This document shows, in pieces, positions 50,501-59,160 of a stretch of 64,000 bases of DNA. The DNA comes from Odobenus rosmarus divergens (taxonomy: Eukaryota; Chordata; Mammalia; Carnivora; Odobenidae). Position 1 is the first letter of the stretch. Every line of letters begins with the position of its first letter. A program made the position numbers and the translations under genes. The stretch is from positions 1,703,019-1,767,018 of the forward strand of contig NW_004450479.1 of NCBI RefSeq assembly GCF_000321225.1, given 5' to 3'. The notes beneath the pieces were generated by a model. That model did no database searches and was not told where the DNA came from. It was given only the letters and a program-made list of their open reading frames with translations.

Positions 50501-53500
50501 CTTATCTGTCCAACCTCGTTGCTCTGTGGGAGGTGGTCACTTCTGGCTCCAGGGGAGTTCATGGGGCTGCTGGGACCACCTGCAGCTGCCCGGTGCCAGT
50601 GGCCCATGGGCCTGCCCCTCCCAGGATCCCCTGAAACCCAAAGTCGCCAGGGTCTGAGTACACGTTCAGGTTGGAAAGCCCGCTGGGAGTGGAATGGGCT
50701 CTCCAGATGAGACGTGGGGCCTCAGTGTGGCACCTGCTCTCTGCGCAGGGGGCTGGAGCACTCCTGTGACAGTAGTCTGGAGGTGTCCCCCTCATCCTGA
50801 GTACCCAGCGCCAAGCAGGGCACAGAGGGGGCACTCAGACCCAGTATTCAGCCTCTGGGGGCTCCGGCATGGTGGTCTCTGTCCCTGACTAGCCTCTCCT
50901 CCCCACCCCACCCGCTGCCCAGCTCCCCAGGCCCGTCTGGCCTCCCTCCGCTCCCAGTGAGCCCTCAGAGCCTGGACCTGCGGACCCCCCTCCTTCCTGA
51001 GCACACCCGAGGCCTTTACCCACAGTCCATCATCACTCCATCCCCTCGCTTCCCCCACTGGCCTAGCCTGCTGCACGTTGACGGGGGTCCTCCAAACAGC
51101 TCTGGTCCAGGCCACCTGACTCATCTGTTGCCTCATTTGATCTGTTCCTCCTGCTCCTGGTCTCCCGGGACAGCCTGGGTGGGGTCCCAGGGAGCTGGGT
51201 GAAGCACACTGGATGGAACCCTGCATGCTCTGGCCGCCCCTGCCCATTCCCTGGGCCTACCCTCCCTCAGCCGCACGGCCTTGGCACCACTGGTACCCTA
51301 GGACTGGGAGCTTCACCCCAGTAGCTGTTAGCCCTGCTACGGTGTCTGGCCTTCGCCGCGGCTACGGAGTGAATACGTGAACAAGTGAATGGACTTGGGT
51401 TTGTGGAAAGGCCTGTGTGGCTTTTATTTGCCTAGATGACCTGGGCACAGACTTGGGCCTCGCCGGGGGGCATCCTGCCAGCTGCCTGAAGGAAGGGGCT
51501 GTCCTTTGGGAGGGGCGTCCCTAGGATGCCGGTGTGATGACAGGAGTTGCCCTGTGGTGGCCGAGGCTCTGAGATCCTGTGCAGCCACACCAGCTCCCCT
51601 GATGGCTGTCACCTCGGCAGGTCCCTGGGCGTGAGCATTTGGGAGCTCTTTGAGCTGGGCGCGCAGCCCTATCCGCACCACTCCGACCGGCAGGTGCTGG
51701 CCTACGCCGTCCGGGAGCAGCAGCTCAAGCTCCCCAAGCCCCAGCTGCAGCTGGCTCTGTCTGACCGCTGGTGAGGACCTGTGAGGCCAGCCTGGGTGCA
51801 GGGTCCCCAGCAGGAAGGGCAAGACCAAGGGGGTGCTCTGAGTCTGACCGCCTGGGTTTCCGGCTCACGCTGGCTCCCCTCTGGCCAGCGGTGACCTTTG
51901 GGACCTTTCCTGTCGTCTACCACAGAAGCGGTCTCTTTACCCCAAACACAAACTCACCTGCAGCCGGGGTGGAGATGAGCTAAGGAGAAAGGTGCCGCCG
52001 CCCACTGTGGGCTCCCAAACCTCGGAGCCCACCTTGGAAGATTTGGGGTCTCCCGTAACAAGTTGGAGGTTCTCTTCCCTGTCCTTAAGGGACTCTGAGT
52101 AGAAGGGGAGGCCCCCAGCCCTTCCTGCGGAGGGCAGGTCTGCTCCTCCCTCCAGGGGCGGGGGTCCTGGCCGGGCCGTGCCCGGGGTGTGGGGTGGCCA
52201 GGGCCCGCTGGGCAGCGGCTGAGCCCTGGGCCTCCCTCCCCGCAGGTACGAGGTGATGCAGTTCTGTTGGCTGCAGCCTGAGCAGCGGCCCACGGCTGAG
52301 GAGGTGCACCTGCTCCTGTCCTACCTCTGCGCCAAGGGCACCACTGAGGCGGAGGACGAGTTCGAGCGGCGCTGGCGCTCCCTGCGGCCGGGTGGGGGTG
52401 GTGCGGGCCCCCGGCTGGCAGGCCTGGCTCTGGGGGGCGCGGGGGAGCTTGCGGCCGCCTCGTCCTTCCCGTTGCTGGAGCAGTTCGCGGGCGACGGCTT
52501 CCATGCGGACGGGGATGACGTGCTCACGGTGACAGAGACGAGCCGCGGCCTCAACTTCGAGTACAAGTGGGAAGCGGGCCGCGGGGCCGAGGCCTTCCCG
52601 CCGCCAGGGGGCGCAGTGAGCCCCAGCCGCGCCGCGCGCCCGCAGGAGCTCTGTGCCCCCGAAGGCGCGCCCCCGGGCGTGGTGCCCGTGCTCAGCGCGC
52701 ACAGCCCCTCGGTGGGTAGCGAGTATTTCATCCGGCTGGAGGAGCCCACACCCGCCGCTGGCCATGATCCTGACTGCGCCGGCTGCACCCCCGGCCCCCA
52801 CGCCATGGACCTGCTCCCCAGTGGCACTGACCAGGACAATGACTCCGAGGGCAGCGCGGATGCCTCATTGGCCATGGAGCCGCTGCTGGGCCATGTGCCG
52901 CCCCCTGGGGGGCCCTGGGGCCACTGTGACTACTACCTGCGCGGGAGCCATGCCCGGGACCTGCCCTGCACCCTGAGCTCGCCCTCACTGGGGACCCTCA
53001 TGCTGGCGGAGCCCAGGGAGGAGGATGGCGACTGGGGCTCAGCTGCCTTCTGCCCACCCTTCTTGGAGGACCCGCTGGGCACGTCCCCTTCGGGGAGCTC
53101 TGGGGCCCAGCTGTCCCCGGGTGGGGAGGAGATGGGGGAGGCCGAGGCATGCAGGGCTGCCCAGCACAGACACTGGAGTTCCAACATGTCCGCTAACAAC
53201 AACAGTAGCAGCCGGGCACCAGGTTCCTGGGACCCGGGATATGTGGGTGGCTGCATGGGCTGCTGCCCCAGCACAGAACTCACCCTACAGGCTGTCCCTG
53301 AGCTGGGCTGTCCCCTGACCCTGGAGGACACCAGAGAGCCTCTCCTTGGGCCACAGGGGGCCTCCTCAGGCCAGGAGCTCGGCCATTGCCTTGGCCTCTC
53401 TTATCTGTGTCCTGCTGGGGGCCTGGCACCTGCCACTTGCCTGGTGCCATCCTCCCGGACACAGGCGGCTGTAAGCCGGGGTGACAGCCCCCAGAGAGAG

Positions 53501-56500
53501 CCCAGGCTTGCTGAGGAGGCGGAGGGCCCTGCCAGACCTCCACGACCCTTCCCCTCTATCCCAGCCCCATCCCCAGAGGGAGCCCTGCTTCCTGCCGAGG
53601 AGGCCAGTGCCCTCGCCACCCCGCCTGCCTTGCCCATGCCTGCGGGTGGCTGGGAGGCTGCCCCCGAGGTAGCCCAGGGCCTGGACAGCTGCACTGGTTC
53701 CCCTGAGCTGGAAGAGCCAGTCAGTGAGGATGGGGACATGACAGAGGCCACTTCCGGCGTCTTCACGGATTTGTCCAGTGATGGCCCGCCAGCGGAGAAG
53801 CCGGACGTGACACTGGCCTTCCGCTCCCTGCAGAAGCAGGTGGGGACTCCCGACTCCGTGGACTCCCTGGATATCCCATCTTCCGCCAGCGATGGTGGCG
53901 GCTGTGAGGTCTTCAGCCCGTCAGTTACTGGCACTCCTGGCGGGCAGCCCCGAGCCCTGGACAGTGGCTATGACACGGAGAACTACGAGTCCCCTGAGTT
54001 TGTGCTCAAGGAAGCACATGAACCCTGTGAGCCCGAGGCCTTTGGGGAGCTGGTCTCCGAGGGTGAGAGCCCCGGGCCCGAGACTCAGCTCTCCACCTCC
54101 CTTGGAAGCCTTGGCGAGAAGAACCCCTACCGTGACTCAGCCTACTTTTCGGACCTTGATACAGAGCCTGAGTCCACCTCAGGCCCCCAGGAGAAGGGAG
54201 GATGTGCCTTGGCCCGCAGGCTAGAGCTGGACCTGGAGAGCCCTGGGCTGCAGTCTGCACAGCCCTCCCCTGCGTCTGGGGTCCCCGGGGGGGCACAGGG
54301 CACTGGCCCCAGGGAGGTGCCACCACTGCTCTTGCGGCCGCCAGAGGACTCTTCTCCAGAGCCCAGCAGCACGTGCCCGGAGAGCCCCAGACTGGAGCCT
54401 CCCTGGCCCCAAGGCCCTGCGCAAGGGCCTCCAGGTCCCAGCCCCGAGCGCTCCAAGGTTTTCCTGCTGACCCCAGTCCCACTGAGCTCAGAGAGCCACC
54501 GCCCGGGCCTCCAGGAGGCCCCAGGACTGCTTTCCGGGCCCACCCAGCAGGAACAGATGGGGGGCCCCGGTGCCCCCAGAACCCCACTCTGCCTGGCCTT
54601 GCCAGGGCTGCCCACAGCCGCAGAGGGCCGGTCGGAGGAGGAGGAGGGGGACAGCGAAGACAGCGACGAGTCGGATGAGGAGCTGCGCTGCTACAGCATC
54701 CAGGAGCCCAGCGAGGAGAGCGAGGAGGAGGCGCCTCCCGTGCCCGTGGTGGTGGCTGAGAGCCAGAGTGCGCGCAACCTGCGCAGCCTGCTCAAGATGC
54801 CCAGCCTGTTGTCCGAGGCCTTCTGCGAGGACCTGGAGCGCAAGAAGAAAGCTGTGTCCTTCTTCGACGACGTCACCGTCTACCTCTTCGACCAGGTGGG
54901 CGGCCGCCCTGGGCTCTGCGCGGGGGGTGTGGGTCCCCCAGGGGACGGGGAGCCGTGGGAGCCCCTGGCGACCGGGGCCACGTGCCGCTCTGACCCTCCA
55001 GGAAAGCCCCACCCGGGAACTCGGGGAGCCCTTCCCCGGCGCCAAGGAGTCGCCCCCCGCCTTCCTGGCGGGCGGTCCCCGCACCCCCGGTGCCCCGGGC
55101 CGGCCGCGCCGGGCGGACCGCTCCTCCGACGGCTCCGCGGCCTCCGTGGCTGAAGAGGGTGAGCTGGGGGCGGGGCCTGTCGGGGTGCGACGTCACGGGC
55201 GGGGGCGGGGCCTGCCGGGAGGGTGTGATGTCAGGGCGGGGGGTGCAACGTCAGGGGCGGGGGGGCGGGCCTGCCGCGCGGGGTCGTGACGTCCGCGACG
55301 CGCGTGACTGCACCGTGGGCTTGCAGGCCGAGGGCTCGCGTGGGACGACGGCTTTCCGCCGACGCCGGCCCCGGAGACCGAGCTGCCCGCCCCCGCCGCG
55401 CCCCCCAAGCCGGCCGCGCCCGGCCCCTTCTCGCGCTTCACCGTGTCGCCTGCGCCCGCCTCCCGCTTCTCCATTACCCACGTCTCGGACTCGGACGCCG
55501 GGTCCGTGGGAGGTGAGGCTGCGGCGGGGCTGGCGGGAGGGGACACCGAGGTGGGGCAGTGGGGAGGGCGGCCGGGAGGTCACCTGCTGGGAGCCGAGGC
55601 TCCGCGCTCATTATTTCCCATCTCCTGGACAAGGTTTTCAGAAGTGGAAACTGAGGTACGGAGGGATCGGGTCACGCCCAGGCCTGTCCTGGCCGCCTTC
55701 TGGGGGGATGCAGTGGCCTCCCCCTCTCCCTCCACCAGTGGCTGGCCCAGCACCTGTCAGGGCCCTGGGGGCTGGCCCTTAGACCTCACCCTCTTCTCTG
55801 GAGGCACCAGGCTGGACCCAGAGTGCCCCCCCAACTCTGCTCTCTGCTAGGCCTTAGCCCCCACAAACCTGCAGCAGCCTCTGCCACCAGAACCTTCCCA
55901 GCCTCCGCTTTGGGCTCACCCACTGCCCAACCTGGCCCCTCTCAGATCCCATGGCGCTTGCCTGGAGGGCACAGGTGGTGCTGGCTGAGGCGCCCGGCTC
56001 ACACCTCCCTCCCTGCTCCTTTCCCCCGTGAGCCTCAGACCAGGCAGGCGCAGCCCTGCCAGGCCGCCCCCGACCACGTGCCTGACAGGTGTGCATTCCT
56101 GCATCCCTGCAACACTTCTCTGGAAGCCCACCCAGAACAATTCGTTCTGTCCCCCAGGCGGACTCAGTTCCTCCTCCACTCCCCATGCCTCTGGGGAGGG
56201 CCCGTCCGCTCACGGCTGGCATACAGCGTACCCTTAGTAGACGCCTGAACAGATAAGCAGGTCACCAGGAGGCTCGTTTGTGGTCCTGTTTGGGTCTCAG
56301 TTTCCCCACCTGTAAAAGGACTCAGACGGCATTTGCTGGGCTTGAGGGACAGGCCTGGGCTCTGGTGAAGCGGTGGGGAGACAAATGGGTGCGGCTCCCA
56401 CGGAGACAGATGGGCAGGCCCGTTGCAGTGAAGGGGCCTGAGGGCTGCAGCTCCAGCTGGTCATTTGGCCCCTTGGCCAAGGACGGAGGTCAGGTGGGAG

Positions 56501-56619
56501 CCCTCGGGCAGGGGACTCTCAGGAATCTCTGTCCCCAGTGTGTCTCCAAATGCTCATGTGGCCCCTCCTGTTTGCCAGGCCCTGTAGCAGGTGCTGGGGG
56601 CAGCTGTAAAGAGGCTTGA
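25073..56619 (+). CDS. AATK: AATK / LMTK1, apoptosis-associated (lemur) kinase, complete coding region
   Basis: Membrane-anchored kinase of the LMTK family, enriched in nervous system and linked to Rab11 endosome traffic, neurite growth and neuronal apoptosis (family knowledge). Exons: 25073-25127, 41179-41312, 44050-44197, 46517-46596, 47038-47156, 47347-47434, 48254-48387, 49600-49684, 49765-49886, 51621-51770, 52246-54895, 55002-55158, 55327-55512 and 56579-56619. They sum to 4149 nt, i.e. 1382 codons plus TGA, with every junction in phase (human about 1374 aa). The start is [19 protein letters not shown] transmembrane segment spans about residues 31-53, followed by CLCCKK (likely palmitoylated). 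The kinase domain runs from about 126 to 397: Gly loop GHGWFG (133-138), VVVKEL Lys157, catalytic loop HSDLALRN (Asp254, Asn259) and DYG (272-274). Residues beyond about 400 are a Pro/Ser/Glu-rich tail with [12 protein letters not shown], an acidic patch near 1168-1184 and KAVSF (1240-1244), a PP1-docking-type motif. The last exon gives AGAGG...KEA then TGA. Confidence 0.96.
26515..26564. repeat. (GT)n microsatellite
   Basis: Alternating GT with a few C/A interruptions (ATGTGTGTGCGTGTG... to GCATGCGTGCGTGC), in AATK intron 1. Likely length-polymorphic and able to form Z-DNA. Confidence 0.9.
27005..27105 (-). repeat. MIR SINE fragment
   Basis: TTTTCTCATCTGTAAAACGG followed by GACAGTGATGCCTACCCC is the reverse complement of the MIR core. 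Similar minus-sense MIR fragments occur at about 27690-27775 and 28125-28210. Confidence 0.75.
27690..27775 (-). repeat. MIR SINE fragment
   Basis: Sequence of the type TGTGGCCTTGGGCTGATCAC, then TCAACCTCTCTGAGACTCAG, matches the antisense of the 3' half of MIR. Confidence 0.6.
28125..28210 (-). repeat. MIR SINE fragment
   Basis: GCCTCAGTTTCCTGACCTGT followed by AAGGTGGGAGTTAGTGCGG is an antisense MIR core. Confidence 0.6.
28795..28960. repeat. CA-rich degenerate simple repeat
   Basis: Repeated ACACAC/CACAC motifs spaced by short interruptions (cacacacccaccg, aaacacacacacc, tcgcgcacacctg). It is not a pure microsatellite. Confidence 0.6.
29650..29815 (+). repeat. Old interspersed repeat, copy B (same family as 21124-21480)
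   Basis: CCCCCCAAATTCCTGCCCAC, GGGACCTTGTTTGGAAAGAG, GTTAAGATGAGGTCATGTTT and GGTGGGCCCATGC are in the same order as in copy A. This copy lacks the 3' end with CTGTGAGAG. Confidence 0.65.
31545..31670. repeat. L1M-type fragment
   Basis: TTAGATATGATCCACATTCC, CTTCAAAGTGTGTACTTCAG and GTTGTGCAACTGTCATCACC, then AATTTTAGAACAC, follow the same old L1 consensus as 21985-22150. Confidence 0.7.
33150..33275. repeat. GT-rich degenerate simple repeat
   Basis: Runs such as GTGTGTGGTGGGTGTGCATG and ACACGTGTAAACGTGTGCGT, without a regular unit. In AATK intron 1. Confidence 0.5.
35180..35300. repeat. L1M-type fragment (weak)
   Basis: Degraded match to the same segment (GTAAAGTGAACCATGTCAG, GGGCATTCAGTGCGTTCCC, CAGAACATTCTCCTCACCCC). 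Divergence is high, so the ends are approximate. Confidence 0.45.
36718..36950 (-). repeat. CAN-SINE with target-site duplication
   Basis: Reverse-oriented SINE: a T run (36734-36753), a CT-rich body seen as GAGAGAG, and a head near 36937-36910 reading GGAGCGCCTGGGTGGTGCAG on the minus strand. The direct repeats TAAACTATGCATG (36718-36730) and TAAACTGTGCATG (36938-36950) flank it. It landed in an L1M-like segment (AGCTTTATTGAGGTAGAAC at about 36690). Confidence 0.95.
39072..39162 (+). repeat. (GAGGCT)n-type minisatellite
   Basis: Tandem CTGAGG/GAGGCT hexamers with inserted GGAGGCCAAGGGCA-like spacers, repeated about twice. In AATK intron 1, near its 3' end. Confidence 0.8.
39875..39965 (-). 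repeat. MIR SINE fragment
   Basis: CAGCTGTGCCACCTTAGGCA, then TCGCTGAGCCTTCATTTCCT, resembles antisense MIR. Confidence 0.5.
43431..43494 (+). mobile_element. Minimal CAN-SINE head insertion with perfect 18-bp TSD
   Basis: GGAATGCTCCTTGTCTGG occurs at 43431-43448 and again at 43477-43494. Between them lie 28 bases (43449-43476) reading GGGCCGCCTGGGTGGCTCAG then TTGGTTAA, which is the 5' head of a CAN-SINE. The SINE body and A-tail are absent. In AATK intron 2. Confidence 0.93.
45527..45712 (+). repeat. Two-copy tandem duplication, 93-bp unit
   Basis: Copy 1 (45527-45619) and copy 2 (45620-45712) are identical by eye except for the length of an internal G run (11 versus 10). Each begins CAGGGTACCCCGTTTCTGGG and ends AAAAACCTGAGTGA. 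In AATK intron 3. Confidence 0.95.
48829..48891 (-). ncRNA. MIR3065: mir-3065, antisense hairpin to mir-338
   Basis: On the minus strand, 48891-48869 reads exactly as the known miR-3065-5p (TCAACAAAATCACTG...). The minus strand of 48851-48829 corresponds to miR-3065-3p with one internal change (ATGTTG for ATATTG) and a different 3' end. This is a naturally self-complementary locus. Its expression needs an antisense transcript across AATK, which cannot be seen here. Confidence 0.7.
48829..48895 (+). ncRNA. MIR338: mir-338 precursor hairpin (AATK intron 7)
   Basis: The 3p arm at 48869-48890 is identical to the conserved miR-338-3p (starts TCCAGCATCAGTG, ends TTTGTTG). The 5p arm at 48833-48854 (AACAACATCCTGGTGCTGAG plus TG) matches miR-338-5p except for C at position 6, where the usual mammalian form has U. 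The arms pair: CAACAA with TTGTTG, then CTGGTGCTG with CAGCATCAG, with a short loop at about 48855-48868. In human the miRNA also lies in AATK intron 7, so it is expected to be processed from the host intron. miR-338 is neural and oligodendrocyte-enriched and promotes oligodendrocyte differentiation (established knowledge). Confidence 0.97.
49897..49968 (+). repeat. G-rich minisatellite running into a gap
   Basis: Units GCCCGGGGGGCGAGCGGGGG and then GCCCGGGGGTGAGC, repeated at a spacing of about 40 bases just after the exon-9 donor (49887). The array stops at the N run, so its full length is unresolved. It is G-quadruplex-prone. Confidence 0.75.
49969..50214. other. Assembly gap (246 N) in AATK intron 9
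   Basis: N run between a G-rich minisatellite and a patch copied from elsewhere in AATK (see 50215-50356). Confidence 0.99.
50215..50356 (+). other. Chimeric patch made of two AATK segments (probable misassembly)
   Basis: 50215-50299 is identical to 56106-56190 (AATK intron 13). It is joined, with one base between, to 50301-50356, which is identical to 52794-52849 (AATK exon 11, in the kinase tail). It directly abuts a gap. It is not treated as an exon: the coding order of exons 9 and 10 does not need it. Confidence 0.9.
52246..54895 (+). CDS. AATK: AATK exon 11 (end of kinase domain and long disordered tail)
   Basis: A single 2650-base exon after the CGCAG acceptor at 52241-52245, from Tyr373 to Gln1255. 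It begins with the last kinase helices ([20 protein letters not shown]) and continues as low-complexity Pro/Gly/Ser/Glu sequence. Islands conserved with human include [88 protein letters not shown] and [17 protein letters not shown]. It ends in [16 protein letters not shown], the region that in LMTK proteins resembles a PP1-binding site. The donor GTGGGC follows. A large open exon after the kinase domain is typical of the LMTK family. Confidence 0.97.
55600..55690 (+). repeat. MIR SINE fragment
   Basis: TTTCAGAAGTGGAAACTGAG followed by GTACGGAGGGATCGGGTCAC is a diverged MIR core in sense orientation, in AATK intron 13. Confidence 0.55.
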
Positions 56620-57810
56620 GGCCCAGGCGGGCCTCCTTGGAGCCCCTGCTGGTCCTGCTCCCAGCGAGGATGGTGACCGAGAGCGGGGACCTTGGTGGTC
56701 GGCAGCAGCTTCCAGCGCCTTGGTGCCCCACACAGCACTCTGGAGGAGCAGGGCAGGATCAGAGGCCTCCACGCCGGATGGTGGGGCAGCCCTGTACGCC
56801 CTAGGGGCAGGGTTTACCCTGGACGCTCGGGTTTGTTGCTTGCTGCTGGGGATGCCCTATAGCCTCAGGCCTGAGCAGCTCCTTGCCCTACAGCTGCCCC
56901 TCCACCCTGACCCTGCTAATGGGCTGCTTGGCTTCTGAGGCCAGGGGACCTGCCCTTGGCTGGGGGGTCTTGCATGCCCTGCCCACCAGTTCGTGTGGTG
57001 AGTTATAGGAAGCTGTGTCCTCACCCCAGGTGAGAGAATGGGCACAGGCCCGCTGGGACGGCCCCTCTCTGCCCCCCTCGCCCCTTCTGCCTGGCTCTGG
57101 GTTTGCTCAATGCAAGAAGAGGACCCTGGGCTTGTGTGTCCCCCCCCCCCCTTACCTCAAAGTCTGTGGCCGTGGTTCCCTTCACTGACTTGGCTAGACC
57201 CATACACTCTCCCTCCCCGACGTGGTCTGGGCCAGCTCCCACCTGAGTCTGCTGCTGGAGCCCGGGCGGGTGGGCAGCCTGAAAGGTGGGGGGCTTCCCA
57301 GCCACACCCTGGCCCGGCCACACCTGTTCTAGAGGTGCCTGCGGCTGGCTGGCATGGCCAGCCCCCCTGCCCCCAGGGCACTGCCCAGACCCGCCCAGCC
57401 TCAACAGGACAGTGGGGGGACTGCACCCCCCAGTGCGAGGGGCTCCCGCCTGCAGGAGTGGGGGCACGGGAAGGAGTGGGGCTGGGGGGAAGCGGGGGGC
57501 AGGGCAGCGCAGGGAATATTTTTGTAACTGCTGTTGTCTGAGCGAATGGAAATGGGATGATTTTAAGTTATTGTTGCCAAAGAAACGTAAAGTTTATTGT
57601 TGCTTTGGGGGTGTGGGTGGGAGACTTGTTTTGGGTTTGTGTCTTTTGTTTTTGATTAGTTTGAGGCTTAGTATGCTGGTGCAATGATTTTCTTGTTCCT
57701 CTTTTGTTTGTTTTTTAAAAGAAATCAAGCTAAGGAAAAAAAAAGCCTTCGTCCTAAGTGTGTGTTTTCTTTTGTGGTTTGCACATAAAGCGCTGGGCAG
57801 GAGGGGGCCT
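56620..57810 (+). other. AATK: AATK 3' UTR and poly(A) site
   Basis: About 1.2 kb after the TGA at 56617-56619. The distal part is AT-rich (from about 57510) and closely resembles the human AATK 3' UTR (TTTAAAAGAAATCAAGCTAA, then TTGTGGTTTGCACATAAAG). The variant signal CATAAA at 57784-57789 suggests cleavage near 57805. A canonical AATAAA on the same strand at 58592-58597 could serve as a distal alternative. Confidence 0.75.
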
Positions 57811-58679
57811 GGGTGGTGCTGAGGTGGGGACTCAGCTACCAGGTCTGCCCAGGGCACAGTAGTCTCTCCTGACCACAGGAGGGGGGATGTGAGAGGGCGG
57901 CCACCTTTCCCCCCAGCTGCCCTGGCACACCTCGGTGGAGGGGGACAGTGACTTGGGGAGGGGAGGGGAGGGCACTGGCGGCAGCAGCCCTCTCTTCCTG
58001 TCCTGTGGGGGGGACCCACACACCTCCCTGGACGTTCTTGCCCCTCGCCTTCCGAAAGCATGGGGGTGGGGGCAGGGTGAGCGGCAGGCAAGAGGGTTTT
58101 TGAGGAGTCTGGGTTTCTGTGCATCTCTACCCCGAACACCTGCCCTAAGACCCCACCTGGCCCAGCTCCTGTGAGGCCAGAGGCCTGTGCCCCCACCTGC
58201 CCTACCCGTGACCCCTTTTGCTTCTCTTCCTGGGCTGTGGACAGGCTTTGGTCACATCAGGGCTGCCGAACCCCTCCTTCAAGAGCCTGGCAGGAGGGGT
58301 GACTGCTGCCTGGAACGGCTCCTCAGATGGGCACTGCTGGTCACCATGCTGGTCACCAGGGGGCTATTTCAGCCACAAATACTGTGGAAGCAGCTGGTGG
58401 GGGGACCCCCCCACCCCACCAACAACGGCACCCACTGTTCACTCCAGGGACACGGAGGAGAGCTGGGGGCCCAGCAGCCAGTTCTGGAGGGAGGTTGGGG
58501 TTTGGGTGGGGAGGGGGGGTGGGGCAGAGAGTCCCCCCAGAACTGCCGGCAGGAGTGGGGAGGCTCAGCAGAGTCCCAGTCGAGGGCTCCTAATAAATTC
58601 ATCTTCCAGAGAAAGGTGGTGCCCCCTTCCTCTGCCCCAGGCCTCTCGCCCCCCCTCAGGCCGACAGATCACAAGCAGG
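57811..58679. other. Short interval between convergent AATK and BAIAP2 ends
   Basis: No exon recognised. It contains a plus-strand AATAAA (58592-58597), about 85 bases from the end of the BAIAP2 transcript on the other strand. Confidence 0.6.
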
Positions 58680-59090
58680 CACAGGTGGGGCAGCCTGTTT
58701 ATTGACCAGACACTCGGGAGCTGTGAGCGGTGTGGGAGCCGGGCTCCCCTTCTGGCTACAGGCTGACCGAACATCCTTCCCTCACCTGGGGGGCCACGGC
58801 CCCCACAGCCAGGCGGGCCTGCCTGTGAGGCTGGCCACACCGCCCAGGGGGCAGCTCCCAGTTCTGGGGCTGGCCCCACTCACTCTCCTCTGCCACGGCC
58901 CAGGGGCCACCTCCGAAGAAACGGCCAGGGTCCAGCCCAGGCCAGACTGAAGTGGGGCAGAGCCAGGCAGGCGGATGGCGTGGAGGGAGGAGAAAATTCT
59001 CTGGACAGGGACCACACAGATTGTTACAAAAGAGGTGTGTGTGTGGGTGGGGGAGGAGGGGCCCGGTGGGCAGCGGCGGGCACTTGGCCA
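58680..59090 (-). other. BAIAP2: BAIAP2 3' UTR and poly(A) signal (distal terminal exon)
   Basis: The minus-strand AATAAA is at 58703-58698 (TTTATT on the plus strand), about 390 bases after the stop codon, with cleavage expected near 58680. An alternative spliced terminal exon for the long isoform could also lie here: a frame containing GWTLAV weakly resembles the human GSARTLAGR end, but the match is too weak to call. Confidence 0.7.
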
Positions 59091-59160
59091 TCAGCCGAGG
59101 AGGGGGGCAGACCTGTCATTGGTCACTGTCGGCTTCAGCTGGACGTTGGCGAAGGGATTC
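59091..59160 (-). CDS. BAIAP2: BAIAP2 (IRSp53) alternative last coding exon
   Basis: Minus strand: acceptor CTCTCCTCAG then an exon from 59160 to the TGA at 59093-59091, encoding NPFANVQLKPTVTNDR and then SAPLLG. This is a C-terminal variant of IRSp53, an I-BAR and SH3 adaptor linking Cdc42/Rac1 to WAVE and Mena in filopodia and dendritic spines. The NPFA.VQLKPT segment is the WH2-like actin-binding motif region. Inside the exon, AATGACAG|GTCTGC (donor at 59110-59109) is a usable splice donor, which would explain the longer known isoform that diverges after NDR. The rest of the gene lies beyond 64000. Confidence 0.9.

Noticed and set aside
55513..56578. Additional AATK coding exon at about 55642 (after TTTTCAG)
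   Set aside because: The sequence is a MIR fragment; exon 13 joins in phase to 56579, giving a tail that matches the human C terminus.
58702..59015. Minus-strand frame ending near 58782 as the long IRSp53 C-terminal exon
   Set aside because: Only a weak TLA-type resemblance to the human isoform end and no clear acceptor in the right phase, so not annotated as coding.
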